Shown: positions 1-9,440, numbered from the stretch's first letter. The stretch: 64,000 nucleotides of DNA from CAZMSD01 sp964568855 (GCA_964568855.1 CAZMSD010000005.1:72775-136774), one strand, 5' to 3'. Made by a program: numbers and translations. Notes: a model not told the origin generated them from the sequence alone.

Positions 1-501
1 CTCGTCCCAGTAGAGCCGACCCTCCGAATCCAGGGCGGGATGGTCCTGGCCGCCCGGCCGGCTCAGCAACGCTTTGGGCTTGCCCGCACGCAGGGAACCG
101 GCGCGACCGCGGATCCGCACCCGCCAGATGTCGCCGGAGGCTTCCTCGCGCGAACTGACGAAGACCAGGTGCTTGCCGTCGGGGGACCAGCAGGGCCGCC
201 GGTCGGCGGCGGGATGGCGGGTCACCCGCAGGGGCGGATCGCCCGCCCGGCCGCGGCTGAGGTCGCGGATCCAGATATCCCAGTTGCCGCCGTCGAGACT
301 GCTGTAGGCCAGCAGGGCGCCATCGGGCGAGAGGGCCGGGTCCAGCTCCGGCAGCCGCCCGCCCAGCGGTCGCGGCGGAGCCGCCAGCCGTCCCTCCGGG
401 GATCCGGTTTCGGAGGCGGCGCCGGAATCGCCTTCAGCCGGGGCCGCAGCGCAGTACAGAACCGCCAGGGCCAGCAGGGCGAATCGAGCGGGCCACTTCA
501 C
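1..501 (-). CDS. TolB-like beta-propeller (PD40) secreted protein, N-terminal part only
   Basis: Only the first 167 codons are present; the gene runs off the left edge. A GTG start at 501-499 overlaps the TGA of the DUF1318 gene as GTGA. Residues about 5-22 form a hydrophobic signal peptide ending near AAAPAEG. Propeller blades follow with the PD40 signature SPDG...DIW (SPDGALLAYSS then WDIWIRDL; SPDGKHLVFVSS then GDIWRV) and a third beginning at DHPALDSEGRLYWDE. PD40 proteins are periplasmic or secreted propellers that usually act as interaction scaffolds. The substrate is unknown. It is the last gene of the purL/AsmA-like run visible here. Confidence 0.75.
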   Translation of the reverse strand, partial: MKWPARFALLALAVLYCAAAPAEGDSGAASETGSPEGRLAAPPRPLGGRLPELDPALSPDGALLAYSSLDGGNWDIWIRDLSRGRAGDPPLRVTRHPAADRRPCWSPDGKHLVFVSSREEASGDIWRVRIRGRAGSLRAGKPKALLSRPGGQDHPALDSEGRLYWDE

Positions 502-1091
502 TTGCGCCGCCACCTGCCACCCTCGTCCTGGATCCAGGCTCCCTTGGGACTTTCATCCCGCTGGATCCCGGCGAAGATCCGGCGCAGCTCATCCTCGGAG
601 CCTGGATTGAGCGCCAGCAGACGGGCCAGGATCCTGCGGCGGTCCTCGTTTTCCTGCCTGAGCAGCCTTTCGCGCAGCTCATGGTCGCTGTCGCCGGACA
701 ACTCCGCTTCCGGCCGGGCCACCAGCATGCCGTCCGCCGCCTCGCCCACCCAGCCGAGTTCCAGCAGGCGCATCCGATCGTCCCGGTTGAACTGTCGCCG
801 GCGCACCGACTTGAGCAGGCTGATCCGCTCCTCCGCCAGCCTGATTGTATCGCCAGGCGAGCGGTAGCTGCCGAGCATCCAGAGGTCCTCGCTGAAGCGC
901 TGGTAGCTGCCCAGCACCTGGCGTTCCAGGGCGCTGCGCTCGCCGGTCACGCGGATCTCGGGAGCGTGAATTGAACATCCGACCAGCGCCAGACCCAGCG
1001 GCAGGAACAGCAGGAGGCGGCCCATGGCCTTCCCCACCGCCGGTGAAAGTCGGGCGCCGAGTACACGGGCCAGGATCGATTCTGCCTTCAT
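498..1091 (-). CDS. DUF1318 (YdbL-like) lipoprotein
   Basis: A 197-residue protein with a lipobox LVGC (Cys39), so it should be lipid-anchored in the envelope. The region around GWVGEAADGML resembles the G-x-V/I-GE-xxDG core of the DUF1318/YdbL family. In enterobacteria YdbL belongs with the AsmA-like YdbH, which acts in lipid transport to the outer membrane, and the gene directly upstream here is also AsmA-like. The start at 1091 overlaps that gene's stop (ATGA). An internal ATG at 1025, preceded by GGGGAAGG, would give a more usual 17-residue lipoprotein signal and may be the true start. The family call rests on recalled motifs and is moderate. Confidence 0.6.
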   Translation of the reverse strand: MKAESILARVLGARLSPAVGKAMGRLLLFLPLGLALVGCSIHAPEIRVTGERSALERQVLGSYQRFSEDLWMLGSYRSPGDTIRLAEERISLLKSVRRRQFNRDDRMRLLELGWVGEAADGMLVARPEAELSGDSDHELRERLLRQENEDRRRILARLLALNPGSEDELRRIFAGIQRDESPKGAWIQDEGGRWRRK

Positions 1092-4000
1092 TCCAATTCC
1101 TCCTCGGCCAGGGCGAAATTGCGGACCAGGAATTCCAGGGGCAGGGGACTCATGGGCACAGCCACGTCCGGCAGCGGGGACAGGGGGCTTTTCCTCAGCG
1201 ATACATTCGGGCGGACGAAGCCGTGGGCCAGTTCGAAGTCCAGGCTCTCCACGCGGTAGCGGAAACCGGGCAGTTCGAGCAGGCGGCGGATGCGTCCGAT
1301 GGAAGGATCCACACCGCGCTGATCCAGCGCCCAGAGCAGGTTCAGGGTCACTTCCCGCCCCAGTTCGGGAAAGCGCAGGTGACCGCCCAGCGCTTCCAGG
1401 GCCTCAAGGCCGAGACCCCGGCCCTCAAGATCGAGTACAGTGTCCAGGCGGTGCCGCTTGCCGCCTCGGGTATCCGAACCACGGCGGCCGAAGCGGAATC
1501 GCCGGCTGTCCACCCCCGTGACGGCGCACTGCAGGGCGTATTCCGGGTCCTCGATACCCGCCAGGTGAAAGGCGCCCCGCAGCAGGCCGCCGTAGGCCTC
1601 CAGGCTGAACTCGGGACAGTCCAGGCGGCTCTGGGCCAGACGGAGATCGAAGGCCAGGTTCTCCACCGACCATTCGTCGTAGGCCGCCCGCTCGCAGACC
1701 AGGTTCCAGCCCTGCAGTTCCTCCTCCCGGGGCGCGCCGGCGGCGGAGGACCAGGTCTCGTCGACGAACAGGGCCCGCGCCAGGCCGCGCTGCAGACCGC
1801 GCATGGAGGGCCAGCCCACCGGCGGCGGACCGGGGCTGAGAGCCAGCTGCGGCCGGTCAAGATCCGCCAGCAGATCCTGGCCCAGCAGGAGATCCGCGCG
1901 CAGCCCGTGCAGGCGCAGGACCCCGGCCCAGCCCAGGCTGTCCAGACCTCCCTGCAAGCGGCCGCGCAGGCGCAGCGAGTCCTCGCCCAGCGGATCCACG
2001 AATGCCGCCAGGCGCATGCGTCCCGCCAGGTCCACCTCGGGCCAGGGACGCAGCGAGCGGCCCCGGCCGTCCAGCACGAGATCCAGGCGGGCCGTGGCGG
2101 CGGCCGGATTCAGGAGTTCCTCGCTGCTCAGGTCGAGTGCTCCGCTGAGACCCGCGGAAGCGATCGCGATCTCTAGGCTGGCGCCCAGTCCCGCTGGCGG
2201 ATCGCCGCTCCCGGCGGGCTCGCCCGCCGATTCAAGATCCAGGATCGGGCGGGAATCGTAGCCCAGCGCCGCCCGGGCCTCGGCGCGCAGCCCGCGCCAG
2301 CTCCAGTCGTATTCCTCGAGGCGCAGGCGCTCCAGGTCCAGACCGCCCAGCAGGCGCAGCGAGTCCCGGTTCCAGGCAAGCCGCACCCGGCCCTCGATTC
2401 CGCTGCCTTCGATCCCCGCCCAGCCCACTCGGGCGCGCTCGATCGCCAGGTCCAGCTCCAGCGAATCGGGCAGGTAATTCTGGTCCACGCGGCAGGTCCC
2501 GGACAGATCCAGCCAGCCTTCCGCCCTAAGCTCCGGCAGGGCCAGGGATCCGCTGGCGGGCAGCAGGTCAGTCAGGCCGCCCAGGGCCAGTCCCCGCCAA
2601 TCGAATTCCAGCCGGCCTCCCGGCTCCGGGAGGCAGAAACTCCCTTCGAGGGCGGCCAGTGGATCGGGCTCCAGGCGCAGGTTCGGACAGAGGGGCTGAC
2701 CTTGGCGAGGACGAAGATCCAGGGTCAGGCCCAGGCGGTGCAGGGGCAGAGCCAGCGCAGTCTGTTCAGACTTCCAGCTCAGGGCTCGGGGTACCGCCTG
2801 CAGCTCCAGCTCGATCCCGCCCGCCCCGCTGAAGATGCTCATGCCGCCGCGCATCGATCCCGCGAGACCCTCCACCGTGCCTTCCAGCGGAAGGCTCCCG
2901 CATTCCAGGTCCAGCCTGATCGGCAGCTCGCTGACGAGAATCAGGACGGCGGGGAGTTGTCGGGGCGGAAAATCGTCCGCCGCCAGCGCCTCCGGCGCCG
3001 GCAGTCGGGCGGCCAGACTCAGGTCGATGCGCGTTTCCAGGAAGTCCTGGAGAGTCAGGTCGGAGCTCAGGTCCAGGCTGTCGCCGGCTCCCCCGCCGTC
3101 GATGCGCAGCACCAGGTTCAGCTCGCGGATGGAAGGCGAGCTCACGGCGGGCGGCAGGACCAGGGATTCCGGCAGGCTCGCCGGATCGAAGCTCAACCCC
3201 TTCCCGGTGAGTTCCGCCGCCAGGCGGGTGGAAGCCAGCTCCCCGTCGCGGAGCTCCGCCCGCAGCTCGCCCGAACAATGGAGGCTGTCCGTGCGGAAGC
3301 CGTAGACCGGCAGCCGCAGCTCATGCAGAGAGAGGTTCTGATTCAGGCTGCACTCGGCGTTCCGGGGACGGAACTGCTCGTCCAGGGCACAGGTCCCCGC
3401 GGCCCGCACGCGCAAGTCACCCGCGAGGGCCGGTTCCCGCGATGGATCCGGCGGCACCGCGCCTGCGCCAGGCGAATCCGGGAACCCCGGCAGGTAGCGG
3501 GCCGGCACCAGGTCCAGCAAGGGAGCCAGCGCCTGGCGGTGAGCCAGCTCCAGGTTCAGCTGCCAGAGTGTATCACGTCCCGCCTGGGTACTAAGTTCCG
3601 CCCGCAGGTCGCCTTCCGCGTCCAGGCCGGGCAGCCGCCAGCGCAGTTGGAGACGGGCGCAGCGCCGCTCCTCCCGCAACGGCAGCGCTCCCTCTACTTC
3701 GAATTCCAGGCGGCCGGGGAGCCTGATCCGGTCCTCGGCCGGCAGGAGGCTCAGCTGCGACAGCGTCAGGCCGAAGCTGGATTCCACGCGCAGGGTGTCC
3801 TCGAGCACGCGTGCATCCAGGTGAAAATCCTGCCGCGGAAAACCATCGAGCGTCACCAGCGCCGAATCGTTCCCGGAACTCCCTGCCGCAGCCAATCCGG
3901 GAAGCTGCGGCCGCAGCTCGAAGCCCGCGGGATTCCGCCAGCGGCCGTTCCAGCGACTTAGCAGCCTGGCACCGACGCTGCCGGGCAATCTTCCCGCGGC

Positions 4001-4648
4001 CAGGTCCCGGAAGTCCTGCTCCACGAGGGCGGGCAGTTCGAGTTCGAAGCTCAGGGGCGGCGTGAGGATGCTCAACGGGCGTCCGTCCTGGCTCCCCCGG
4101 AGCTCCAGCCGCAGCGCCCGCACGCGCAGGTTGAAGGGACTCGACTCGAAACCCCAGTCCGCCAGTCTATCGATCCCGGGGCCCGGTTCTTCATCAGGCG
4201 CGACGGTAGTGTCGGGGCTCATCCACGCGGGGAGCAGCGGTCCGTCCTCCCAGGTCAGCTTGACCAGGGGTTCAAACAGTACCAGGGAATCGAGCGCCAG
4301 TCGCCGCTTGAGAAGCTGCAAGGGCCGGCTGTGCAGCTCTATGGATGCGAACTGCAGAATGGCCTCGCTGGCGGACTCGCCGGCGCCTCCCAGGCCGAGG
4401 GAATCCAGTTTCCAGACTCCCAGGCCGTCGTGCGTCACGCGGGCCAGCTCGCAGGGCGCGTCCAGGCTGTTCGAAACCTGGCGGGCCAGCAGGCCGGCCA
4501 GGCGGACCGGCTCCAACAGCCGATGCAGCGCCAGGACGCCCGCGAAGACGCAGAGCACCAGAGCGGACAGAACCCACCAGAGCGGGCGCCGTCGCCAGAA
4601 TCGCCGCTTCCCGGTGCCGGGCGGCAGGATCCCGTTGGACCGATCCAC
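1088..4648 (-). CDS. AsmA/YdbH-like giant membrane-anchored protein
   Basis: A 1186-residue protein with one N-terminal transmembrane segment (residues about 22-44, WWVLSALVLCVFAGVLAL) followed by a very long, leucine- and arginine-rich, beta-type periplasmic region with no enzymatic motif. This is the architecture of AsmA-like/DUF748 proteins, bridge-like lipid transporters between inner and outer membrane. A GTG at 4648 shares its first base with the last base of the purL TAG stop (TAGTG), so translation should be coupled to purL. The downstream gene is a DUF1318 lipoprotein, matching the ydbH-ydbL pairing. The function is inferred from architecture and context; no catalytic residues can be pointed to. 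Confidence 0.65.
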   Translation of the reverse strand: MDRSNGILPPGTGKRRFWRRRPLWWVLSALVLCVFAGVLALHRLLEPVRLAGLLARQVSNSLDAPCELARVTHDGLGVWKLDSLGLGGAGESASEAILQFASIELHSRPLQLLKRRLALDSLVLFEPLVKLTWEDGPLLPAWMSPDTTVAPDEEPGPGIDRLADWGFESSPFNLRVRALRLELRGSQDGRPLSILTPPLSFELELPALVEQDFRDLAAGRLPGSVGARLLSRWNGRWRNPAGFELRPQLPGLAAAGSSGNDSALVTLDGFPRQDFHLDARVLEDTLRVESSFGLTLSQLSLLPAEDRIRLPGRLEFEVEGALPLREERRCARLQLRWRLPGLDAEGDLRAELSTQAGRDTLWQLNLELAHRQALAPLLDLVPARYLPGFPDSPGAGAVPPDPSREPALAGDLRVRAAGTCALDEQFRPRNAECSLNQNLSLHELRLPVYGFRTDSLHCSGELRAELRDGELASTRLAAELTGKGLSFDPASLPESLVLPPAVSSPSIRELNLVLRIDGGGAGDSLDLSSDLTLQDFLETRIDLSLAARLPAPEALAADDFPPRQLPAVLILVSELPIRLDLECGSLPLEGTVEGLAGSMRGGMSIFSGAGGIELELQAVPRALSWKSEQTALALPLHRLGLTLDLRPRQGQPLCPNLRLEPDPLAALEGSFCLPEPGGRLEFDWRGLALGGLTDLLPASGSLALPELRAEGWLDLSGTCRVDQNYLPDSLELDLAIERARVGWAGIEGSGIEGRVRLAWNRDSLRLLGGLDLERLRLEEYDWSWRGLRAEARAALGYDSRPILDLESAGEPAGSGDPPAGLGASLEIAIASAGLSGALDLSSEELLNPAAATARLDLVLDGRGRSLRPWPEVDLAGRMRLAAFVDPLGEDSLRLRGRLQGGLDSLGWAGVLRLHGLRADLLLGQDLLADLDRPQLALSPGPPPVGWPSMRGLQRGLARALFVDETWSSAAGAPREEELQGWNLVCERAAYDEWSVENLAFDLRLAQSRLDCPEFSLEAYGGLLRGAFHLAGIEDPEYALQCAVTGVDSRRFRFGRRGSDTRGGKRHRLDTVLDLEGRGLGLEALEALGGHLRFPELGREVTLNLLWALDQRGVDPSIGRIRRLLELPGFRYRVESLDFELAHGFVRPNVSLRKSPLSPLPDVAVPMSPLPLEFLVRNFALAEEELE

Positions 4649-6882
4649 TAGCCGCTCCCGGAGTCCATCAACACGTCGAAACGCTGCCACCAGATCTCGG
4701 CCATCTTCGAGACCGGCAGATCCAGGGCGCCCTCGATGCACAGGTTCGCGCCGCCCGTCGAGCCGACCTGCCGCCAGGGCAATCCGCTCGTCGCCAGCAG
4801 GCTCTCGAAGCGCTGGCGGTTCTCGGGTAGCAGGCTCAGGAGCACCAGGCCGGGGCTTTCGGCGAAGAGCCGCAGATCCATGCGTCCCCAGTCGGGCATC
4901 TCGACACGAGCGCCCACAAGGCGCTCGGGATCCATCATGCAGCATTCGGCGAGGGCCACGGCCAGCCCGCCCTCCGCCACGTCGTGGGCGCTGAGCAGCA
5001 GGCCTTCCCCGGCGGCGCCGCAGAGCAGATCCTGGATTCTCCGCTCGTGATCCAGGTCCACGGGGGGAACACGCCCCGTCCAGTCACCCGTGCGGCGTTC
5101 CAGGTAGAGACTGCCTCCCAGCTCCTCCCCGGGCCGGCCCAGCAGGTAAATCAACTGCCCCGGTCCGCGAAAAGCCGAGGGCAGCGGCGGAGTTTCCTCC
5201 AGCAGGCCCACCATGCCGATCACCGGGGTCGGGTGGACCGCCGCCTCCGGGCTCTCGTTGTAGAAACTGACGTTGCCGCCGGTGACGGGAGTGTTGAAGG
5301 CCCGGCAGGCCTCGCCCATGCCCCGAACCGCCTCGCGGAACTGCCAGTACACCTCGGGATCGTAAGGATTGCCGAAGTTCAGGCAGTTGGTGACGGCCAG
5401 GGGCCGGGCCCCGGTGCAGGCGATGTTGCGGGCCGCCTCGCTCACCGCCGCCATCCCGCCCTGGTAAGGATCCAGGTAGACCAGGCGGCCGTTGCAGTCC
5501 GTGCAGGCGGCCAGGTGCTTGCGCGTGCCCTTGATCCGCATCACGGCGGCGTCGCCCCCGGGACGCAGCTCCGTGGCCGTGCCGATCATGTGGTCGTACT
5601 GCCGGTAGACCCAGCGCCGCGAAACGACGTTCTCGTGCCCCACCAGGGCCAGCAGCTCGCCGGCGAGGTCCGCGGGCGGGCGCAGCGCCCGCAGGGAGCG
5701 CGCCCGGTGGCGCTCGTAATACTCCGGCACGCTCCATTCCCTGTGATACACAGGCGCACCTCCGCCGAGCACCAGGGAATCGGCGGGCACCCGGACTTTC
5801 CGCTCGCCGTTCTCGAAGACCTCGAACAGGCCGGTGTCCGTCACCTCGCCGATCAGGGCGCAGTGGATGTCCCACCTGGCGCAGATGCGGCGCACGGTCT
5901 CTTCGCGCCCTTGTTTAACCACCACCAGCATGCGTTCCTGCGACTCGGAGAGCAGCACTTCGTAGGAGCTCATGCCCGATTCGCGCTGCGGCACGCGGTC
6001 CACGTGGATGCGGATGCCGGCGCCCCCCTTGGCGCTCATTTCGCTGCAGGAGCAGGTGATGCCAGCGGCGCCCATGTCCTGGATGCCCACCAGGTCGCCG
6101 CTCCGGATCATCTCCAGCGTGGCCTCGAGCAGCAGCTTCTCCATGAAGGGATCGCCCACCTGCACGCTGGAGCGCTTCTCCTCGCTCTCCTCGGACAGTT
6201 CCTCGCTGGCGAAAGTTGCTCCGTGGATCCCGTCGCGCCCGGTGGAAGCGCCCACCAGGAAGACCGGGTTGCCCGGTCCGCTGGCCGTTGCGCTGGCCGT
6301 CCGGTCCGCGCGCACCAGTCCTACGGTCATGGCGTTGACCAGCGGATTGCCGTTGTAACACCGTTCGAAGTACACGTCGCCGCCGACCGTCGGAACTCCC
6401 AGGCAGTTCCCGTAGTCGCCGATCCCGCGCACGATTCCGTCCACCAGCCAGCGCGTACTCTCGTGTGATACGTCGGGAAAGCGCAGCGAGTTGAGGCTGC
6501 AGATCGGGCGCGCGCCCATGGTGAAGATGTCGCGCATGATTCCGCCCACTCCGGTGGCCGCCCCCTGGTAGGGTTCCACCGCGCTGGGGTGGTTGTGAGA
6601 CTCGATCTTGAAGGCCACCGCCAGGCCGTCGCCGATGTCCACCAGGCCCGCGTTCTCCTCGCCCGCCTCGACCAGCAGCCGCCCACCGCTGCGCGGCAGC
6701 GTCTTCAGCCGGGCGATGGAGTTCTTGTAGCTGCAGTGCTCGGACCACATCACGCTGTAGACGCCCAGCTCGGTCCAACTCGGCAGCCGTCCCAGGAGTT
6801 CCTCGATATGCCGGAACTCCTCCTCGCTGAGTCCGTGCTCGAGCGCCAGTTCAAGAGACACCCGGGGTTCGTCGTGTGACAT
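4648..6882 (-). CDS. purL: Phosphoribosylformylglycinamidine synthase, small-type PurL
   Basis: Catalyses the ATP-dependent FGAR to FGAM step of purine synthesis. At 744 residues it is the small PurL that works with separate PurS and PurQ, neither of which is in the window. Visible signatures are VMWSEHCSYKNS near residue 50, SHNHPSAVEPYQGAATG in the substrate loop, IQDMGAAGI, and AHDVAEGGLAVALAE in the second half. The ATG at 6882 is preceded by GAGGAAATTCC, a good ribosome binding site; the frame stays open to 6945 but that extension is not PurL-like. It heads a run continuing into the AsmA-like gene. Four GTRWYAC motifs lie inside it. Confidence 0.97.
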   Translation of the reverse strand: MSHDEPRVSLELALEHGLSEEEFRHIEELLGRLPSWTELGVYSVMWSEHCSYKNSIARLKTLPRSGGRLLVEAGEENAGLVDIGDGLAVAFKIESHNHPSAVEPYQGAATGVGGIMRDIFTMGARPICSLNSLRFPDVSHESTRWLVDGIVRGIGDYGNCLGVPTVGGDVYFERCYNGNPLVNAMTVGLVRADRTASATASGPGNPVFLVGASTGRDGIHGATFASEELSEESEEKRSSVQVGDPFMEKLLLEATLEMIRSGDLVGIQDMGAAGITCSCSEMSAKGGAGIRIHVDRVPQRESGMSSYEVLLSESQERMLVVVKQGREETVRRICARWDIHCALIGEVTDTGLFEVFENGERKVRVPADSLVLGGGAPVYHREWSVPEYYERHRARSLRALRPPADLAGELLALVGHENVVSRRWVYRQYDHMIGTATELRPGGDAAVMRIKGTRKHLAACTDCNGRLVYLDPYQGGMAAVSEAARNIACTGARPLAVTNCLNFGNPYDPEVYWQFREAVRGMGEACRAFNTPVTGGNVSFYNESPEAAVHPTPVIGMVGLLEETPPLPSAFRGPGQLIYLLGRPGEELGGSLYLERRTGDWTGRVPPVDLDHERRIQDLLCGAAGEGLLLSAHDVAEGGLAVALAECCMMDPERLVGARVEMPDWGRMDLRLFAESPGLVLLSLLPENRQRFESLLATSGLPWRQVGSTGGANLCIEGALDLPVSKMAEIWWQRFDVLMDSGSG

Positions 6883-7084
6883 GGAATTTCCTCGGTGAAT
6901 GAGTGTTACACCCGCTCCGGCGCTCCTCTTCCGGCGCAGATCCACGGGCTCGGGCGGAGTCCCGCGAGATGGAGGGCGCGGGCGGGAGCGTGCGCCGCCG
7001 GGCCCGGAAACGAAGGAAATATAACGCTCCCCCGCCGCGGAGCCGCTCCGCCCGCAGGCAGCCGCGCCAGTACGGATTCTCCGC

Positions 7085-7110
7085 TTCCTATTCCTACCTG
7101 TGAATAGGAA
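7085..7110 (+). promoter_or_regulatory. Inverted-repeat operator upstream of the Rrf2 gene
   Basis: TTCCTATTC (7085-7093) and GAATAGGAA (7102-7110) form a perfect 9-bp inverted repeat with an 8-bp spacer. It ends 32 nt before the preferred ATG of the Rrf2-family gene, and 5 nt before the alternative GTG at 7116. Rrf2 regulators bind such dyads as dimers and commonly repress themselves, so autoregulation is likely. It also sits in the 260-bp divergent gap with purL. Confidence 0.6.
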
Positions 7111-7142
7111 AACATGTGTCGAATGCTATCTTGTCGCAACTG

Positions 7143-7559
7143 ATGCGCCTGTCGAAGACCACTGAATACGCCATCCGCGTGCTGGTTTACATGGCCGCGA
7201 AAGACCGCGAGCTGTATTCCGTCACCCATCTCTCCAAGCACCTGCGGATTCCCTACAAGTACCTCGCGCGCCTGATGACCCGCCTGGGGCAGGCGGGCTT
7301 CCTCAAGGCCACGCAGGGCAAGAAGGGCGGCTACACCATCTTCCGTCCGCTCGACGAGATCTTCATCTACCAGATCGTGAAGGTCGTGGAAGGGCTGGAG
7401 AACTACCATCGCTGCGTGCTCGGCTATCCGGAGTGCAGCGACTCCGATCCCTGTCCCATGCACCACCTATGGGAAGAGCACCTGCTGGGCATCCGCAAGA
7501 TGATCTACGATCACACGCTGGCCGACCTGGATTTCACCGTCCGCAAGTCAGGAGTCTGA
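7143..7559 (+). CDS. Rrf2-family transcriptional regulator with Fe-S-type cysteines
   Basis: A 138-residue winged-helix regulator. It begins MRLSKTTEYAIRVLVYMA, the usual Rrf2 N-terminus, followed by a helix-turn-helix around SVTHLSKHLRIPYKYLARLM and a wing at KATQGKKGGYTIF. Cys91, Cys98 and Cys104 (C-x6-C-x5-C) match the Fe-S cluster cysteines of IscR/NsrR-type members, so an iron-sulfur, redox or NO sensor is plausible. The start at 7143 is chosen by family convention. An in-frame GTG at 7116 has a better Shine-Dalgarno (AGGA) and would add nine residues. No isc/suf genes are adjacent. The 3' end overlaps the convergent uvrC by 12 nt. Confidence 0.88.
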   Translation: MRLSKTTEYAIRVLVYMAAKDRELYSVTHLSKHLRIPYKYLARLMTRLGQAGFLKATQGKKGGYTIFRPLDEIFIYQIVKVVEGLENYHRCVLGYPECSDSDPCPMHHLWEEHLLGIRKMIYDHTLADLDFTVRKSGV

Positions 7560-9440
7560 GCTCCCCCGGCCTACCCGCGCAGCCTGCAGAAACCGGATCA
7601 AGGACGCCGCCAGCGCGGGCCCCACTCCCCGCACCTCCAGCAATTGCTGCTCCGTGGCCTGCTCGAGGCCCCTGAGCCCGCCGAGGGACTTCAGCAGACG
7701 GTCCCGCAGCACGGGGCCCACGCCGGCCACTTCCGCCAGCGGATCGGGCAGGGCCTCCTTGCGGCCCACCTTCCGGCTGTAGGCCAGGGCGAAGCGGTGC
7801 GCCTCGTCGCGCACGTGCTGCAGCAGACGATTGGCCGAACTGTTGCGCGGAATGTTGCGCGGCAGGGATTCGCCGGGAAGGAAGACCTCTTCGAAGCGCT
7901 TGGCCAGACCGATGACCGGCAGCTCCTCCAGCCCCAGCTCCGCCAGCGCCCGGTGTGCGCGGGCCAGTTGCCCCACACCGCCGTCCACCAGGACCAGGTC
8001 GGGCAGGGCGGCGCCCTCCCCCAGCAGCCGCCGGTAACGGCGCTTGACCACCTCCGCCAGGGCGGCGTAATCGTCCACGCCCTCGAGACTGCGGATCCGG
8101 TAGCAGCGGTAGTCCTTCTTCAGCGGAAGCCCGTTGCGGAAGACTACCATCGAGGCCACCGTGGCCCGGCCGCCGAAATGGCTGATGTCGAAGCCCTCGA
8201 TGCGCCGCGGCGGAGCGGCCAGGCGGAGATCGCGGGCCAGAGCCTTGAGGCTCTCGGGCACGCGGTCCCGTTTCATCCTCCTCAGCAACATGTTGCTCAG
8301 CAGCATCTGCGCGTTGGAACGGGCCATCTTCACCAGGGCGCGTTTCTCTCCTCGCCGGGGCCAGCTCAGGCGGCAGGCGGCCGGCGGGCGGGTTCCGGTT
8401 CCTCTTGAATCCTCCTCCACCGGCTCTTCCCGGCGCCGCTTCTCCGTCAGCCAGGTCTCGAGCAGCAGGGCCTCGGCCGGTTCCTCGGGCAGCAGGATCC
8501 TGGCCGGAACCTGTTCGCACTGGTCGTAATACGTCGTCAGGAAGCGGCGCAGCAACTCCGCGCCCGGGCTGTCCAGGGCGCCGCGCAGGAAGGCGTGAAA
8601 GCTGCCCAGCAGGCGGCCCTCGCGCACCCGCAGCAGCACCGCGCAGGCGTCGCGGTCCTCCCGGGCCAGGGCCACCGCGTCCAGTTCGTCGCGGGAGGCG
8701 CCCTTCTCCGCCTTCTGACCCTGCCGGAACTGCTCGAGCACGGAGATCAGATCGCGTTGCCGAGCCGCCTCCTCGAAGTCGCGCGTCTTGGCGGCCGCGC
8801 GCATACGACCCTGCGCCTCGCGGATCGACGAGCCGGTCCGGCCCTTCAGCAGCGCTTCCAGCGCGCGCACGCTGCGGCGGTAGTCATCCGCATCCTGCAG
8901 CCCTTCGCAGGGCCCGCGGCACTTGCCGATATGGTAATCCAGGCAGAGCTTGTGGCGTCCCCGGGCGATGCTCTCGGCGCTGATGGTCAGGTCGCACTCG
9001 CGGATCCGCAGCCGCTCGCGCATCGAGCGCAGGAAACCGCGCAACTGCTTGACCTCGGTGTAGGGTCCGAAATAGCGGCTGCCGTCACGCACCAGCTTGC
9101 GTGTCACGAAAACGCGCGGAAAGTCCTCGTTGGTGACACGCACGAAGGGATAACTCTTGTCGTCGCGGAAGAAGACGTTGTAGCGGGGCCGGTGCTCCTT
9201 GATCAGGTTGTTCTCGAGGATCAGCGCTTCCAGCTCGCTGTCGGTGAGGATGGTCTCGAGTCCGCGGGCCTGCCTGAGCATCACGGGGATCTGCAGGCGG
9301 CCGTCCCCTCCCGCGGCGTAGCTGCGCAGGCGCTGCCTGAGGTTGACGGCCTTGCCCACGTAGAGCACCCGGCCCTCCGCGTCGCGGAACAGGTAGACCC
9401 CGGGCGAGGTGGCGTATTCGGCCGCATCGATGCGCAGCAT
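7548..9440 (-). CDS. uvrC: Excinuclease ABC subunit C
   Basis: The nuclease of nucleotide excision repair that makes the 3' and 5' incisions after UvrAB damage recognition. The 630-residue protein carries the N-terminal GIY-YIG nuclease (GVYLFRDAEGRVLYVGKA, residues about 14-31), a cysteine-containing linker (CLDYHIGKCRGPCEG), a UVR domain in the low 200s, the RNase H-like second nuclease (EGFDISHFGGRATVASMVVF) and C-terminal helix-hairpin-helix motifs (VAGVGPVLRDRLL, VRGVGPALAASLI). Length is normal. It lies 10 nt downstream of the epimerase gene and overlaps the convergent Rrf2 gene. Confidence 0.97.
   Translation of the reverse strand: MLRIDAAEYATSPGVYLFRDAEGRVLYVGKAVNLRQRLRSYAAGGDGRLQIPVMLRQARGLETILTDSELEALILENNLIKEHRPRYNVFFRDDKSYPFVRVTNEDFPRVFVTRKLVRDGSRYFGPYTEVKQLRGFLRSMRERLRIRECDLTISAESIARGRHKLCLDYHIGKCRGPCEGLQDADDYRRSVRALEALLKGRTGSSIREAQGRMRAAAKTRDFEEAARQRDLISVLEQFRQGQKAEKGASRDELDAVALAREDRDACAVLLRVREGRLLGSFHAFLRGALDSPGAELLRRFLTTYYDQCEQVPARILLPEEPAEALLLETWLTEKRRREEPVEEDSRGTGTRPPAACRLSWPRRGEKRALVKMARSNAQMLLSNMLLRRMKRDRVPESLKALARDLRLAAPPRRIEGFDISHFGGRATVASMVVFRNGLPLKKDYRCYRIRSLEGVDDYAALAEVVKRRYRRLLGEGAALPDLVLVDGGVGQLARAHRALAELGLEELPVIGLAKRFEEVFLPGESLPRNIPRNSSANRLLQHVRDEAHRFALAYSRKVGRKEALPDPLAEVAGVGPVLRDRLLKSLGGLRGLEQATEQQLLEVRGVGPALAASLIRFLQAARVGRGSSDS

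Noticed and set aside
971..4994. Long plus-strand open frames opposite the AsmA-like gene, purL and many others
   Set aside because: They are Arg/Pro/Gln-rich, lack starts with ribosome binding sites and mirror the G+C-rich wobble pattern of the real minus-strand genes, so they are antisense shadows.
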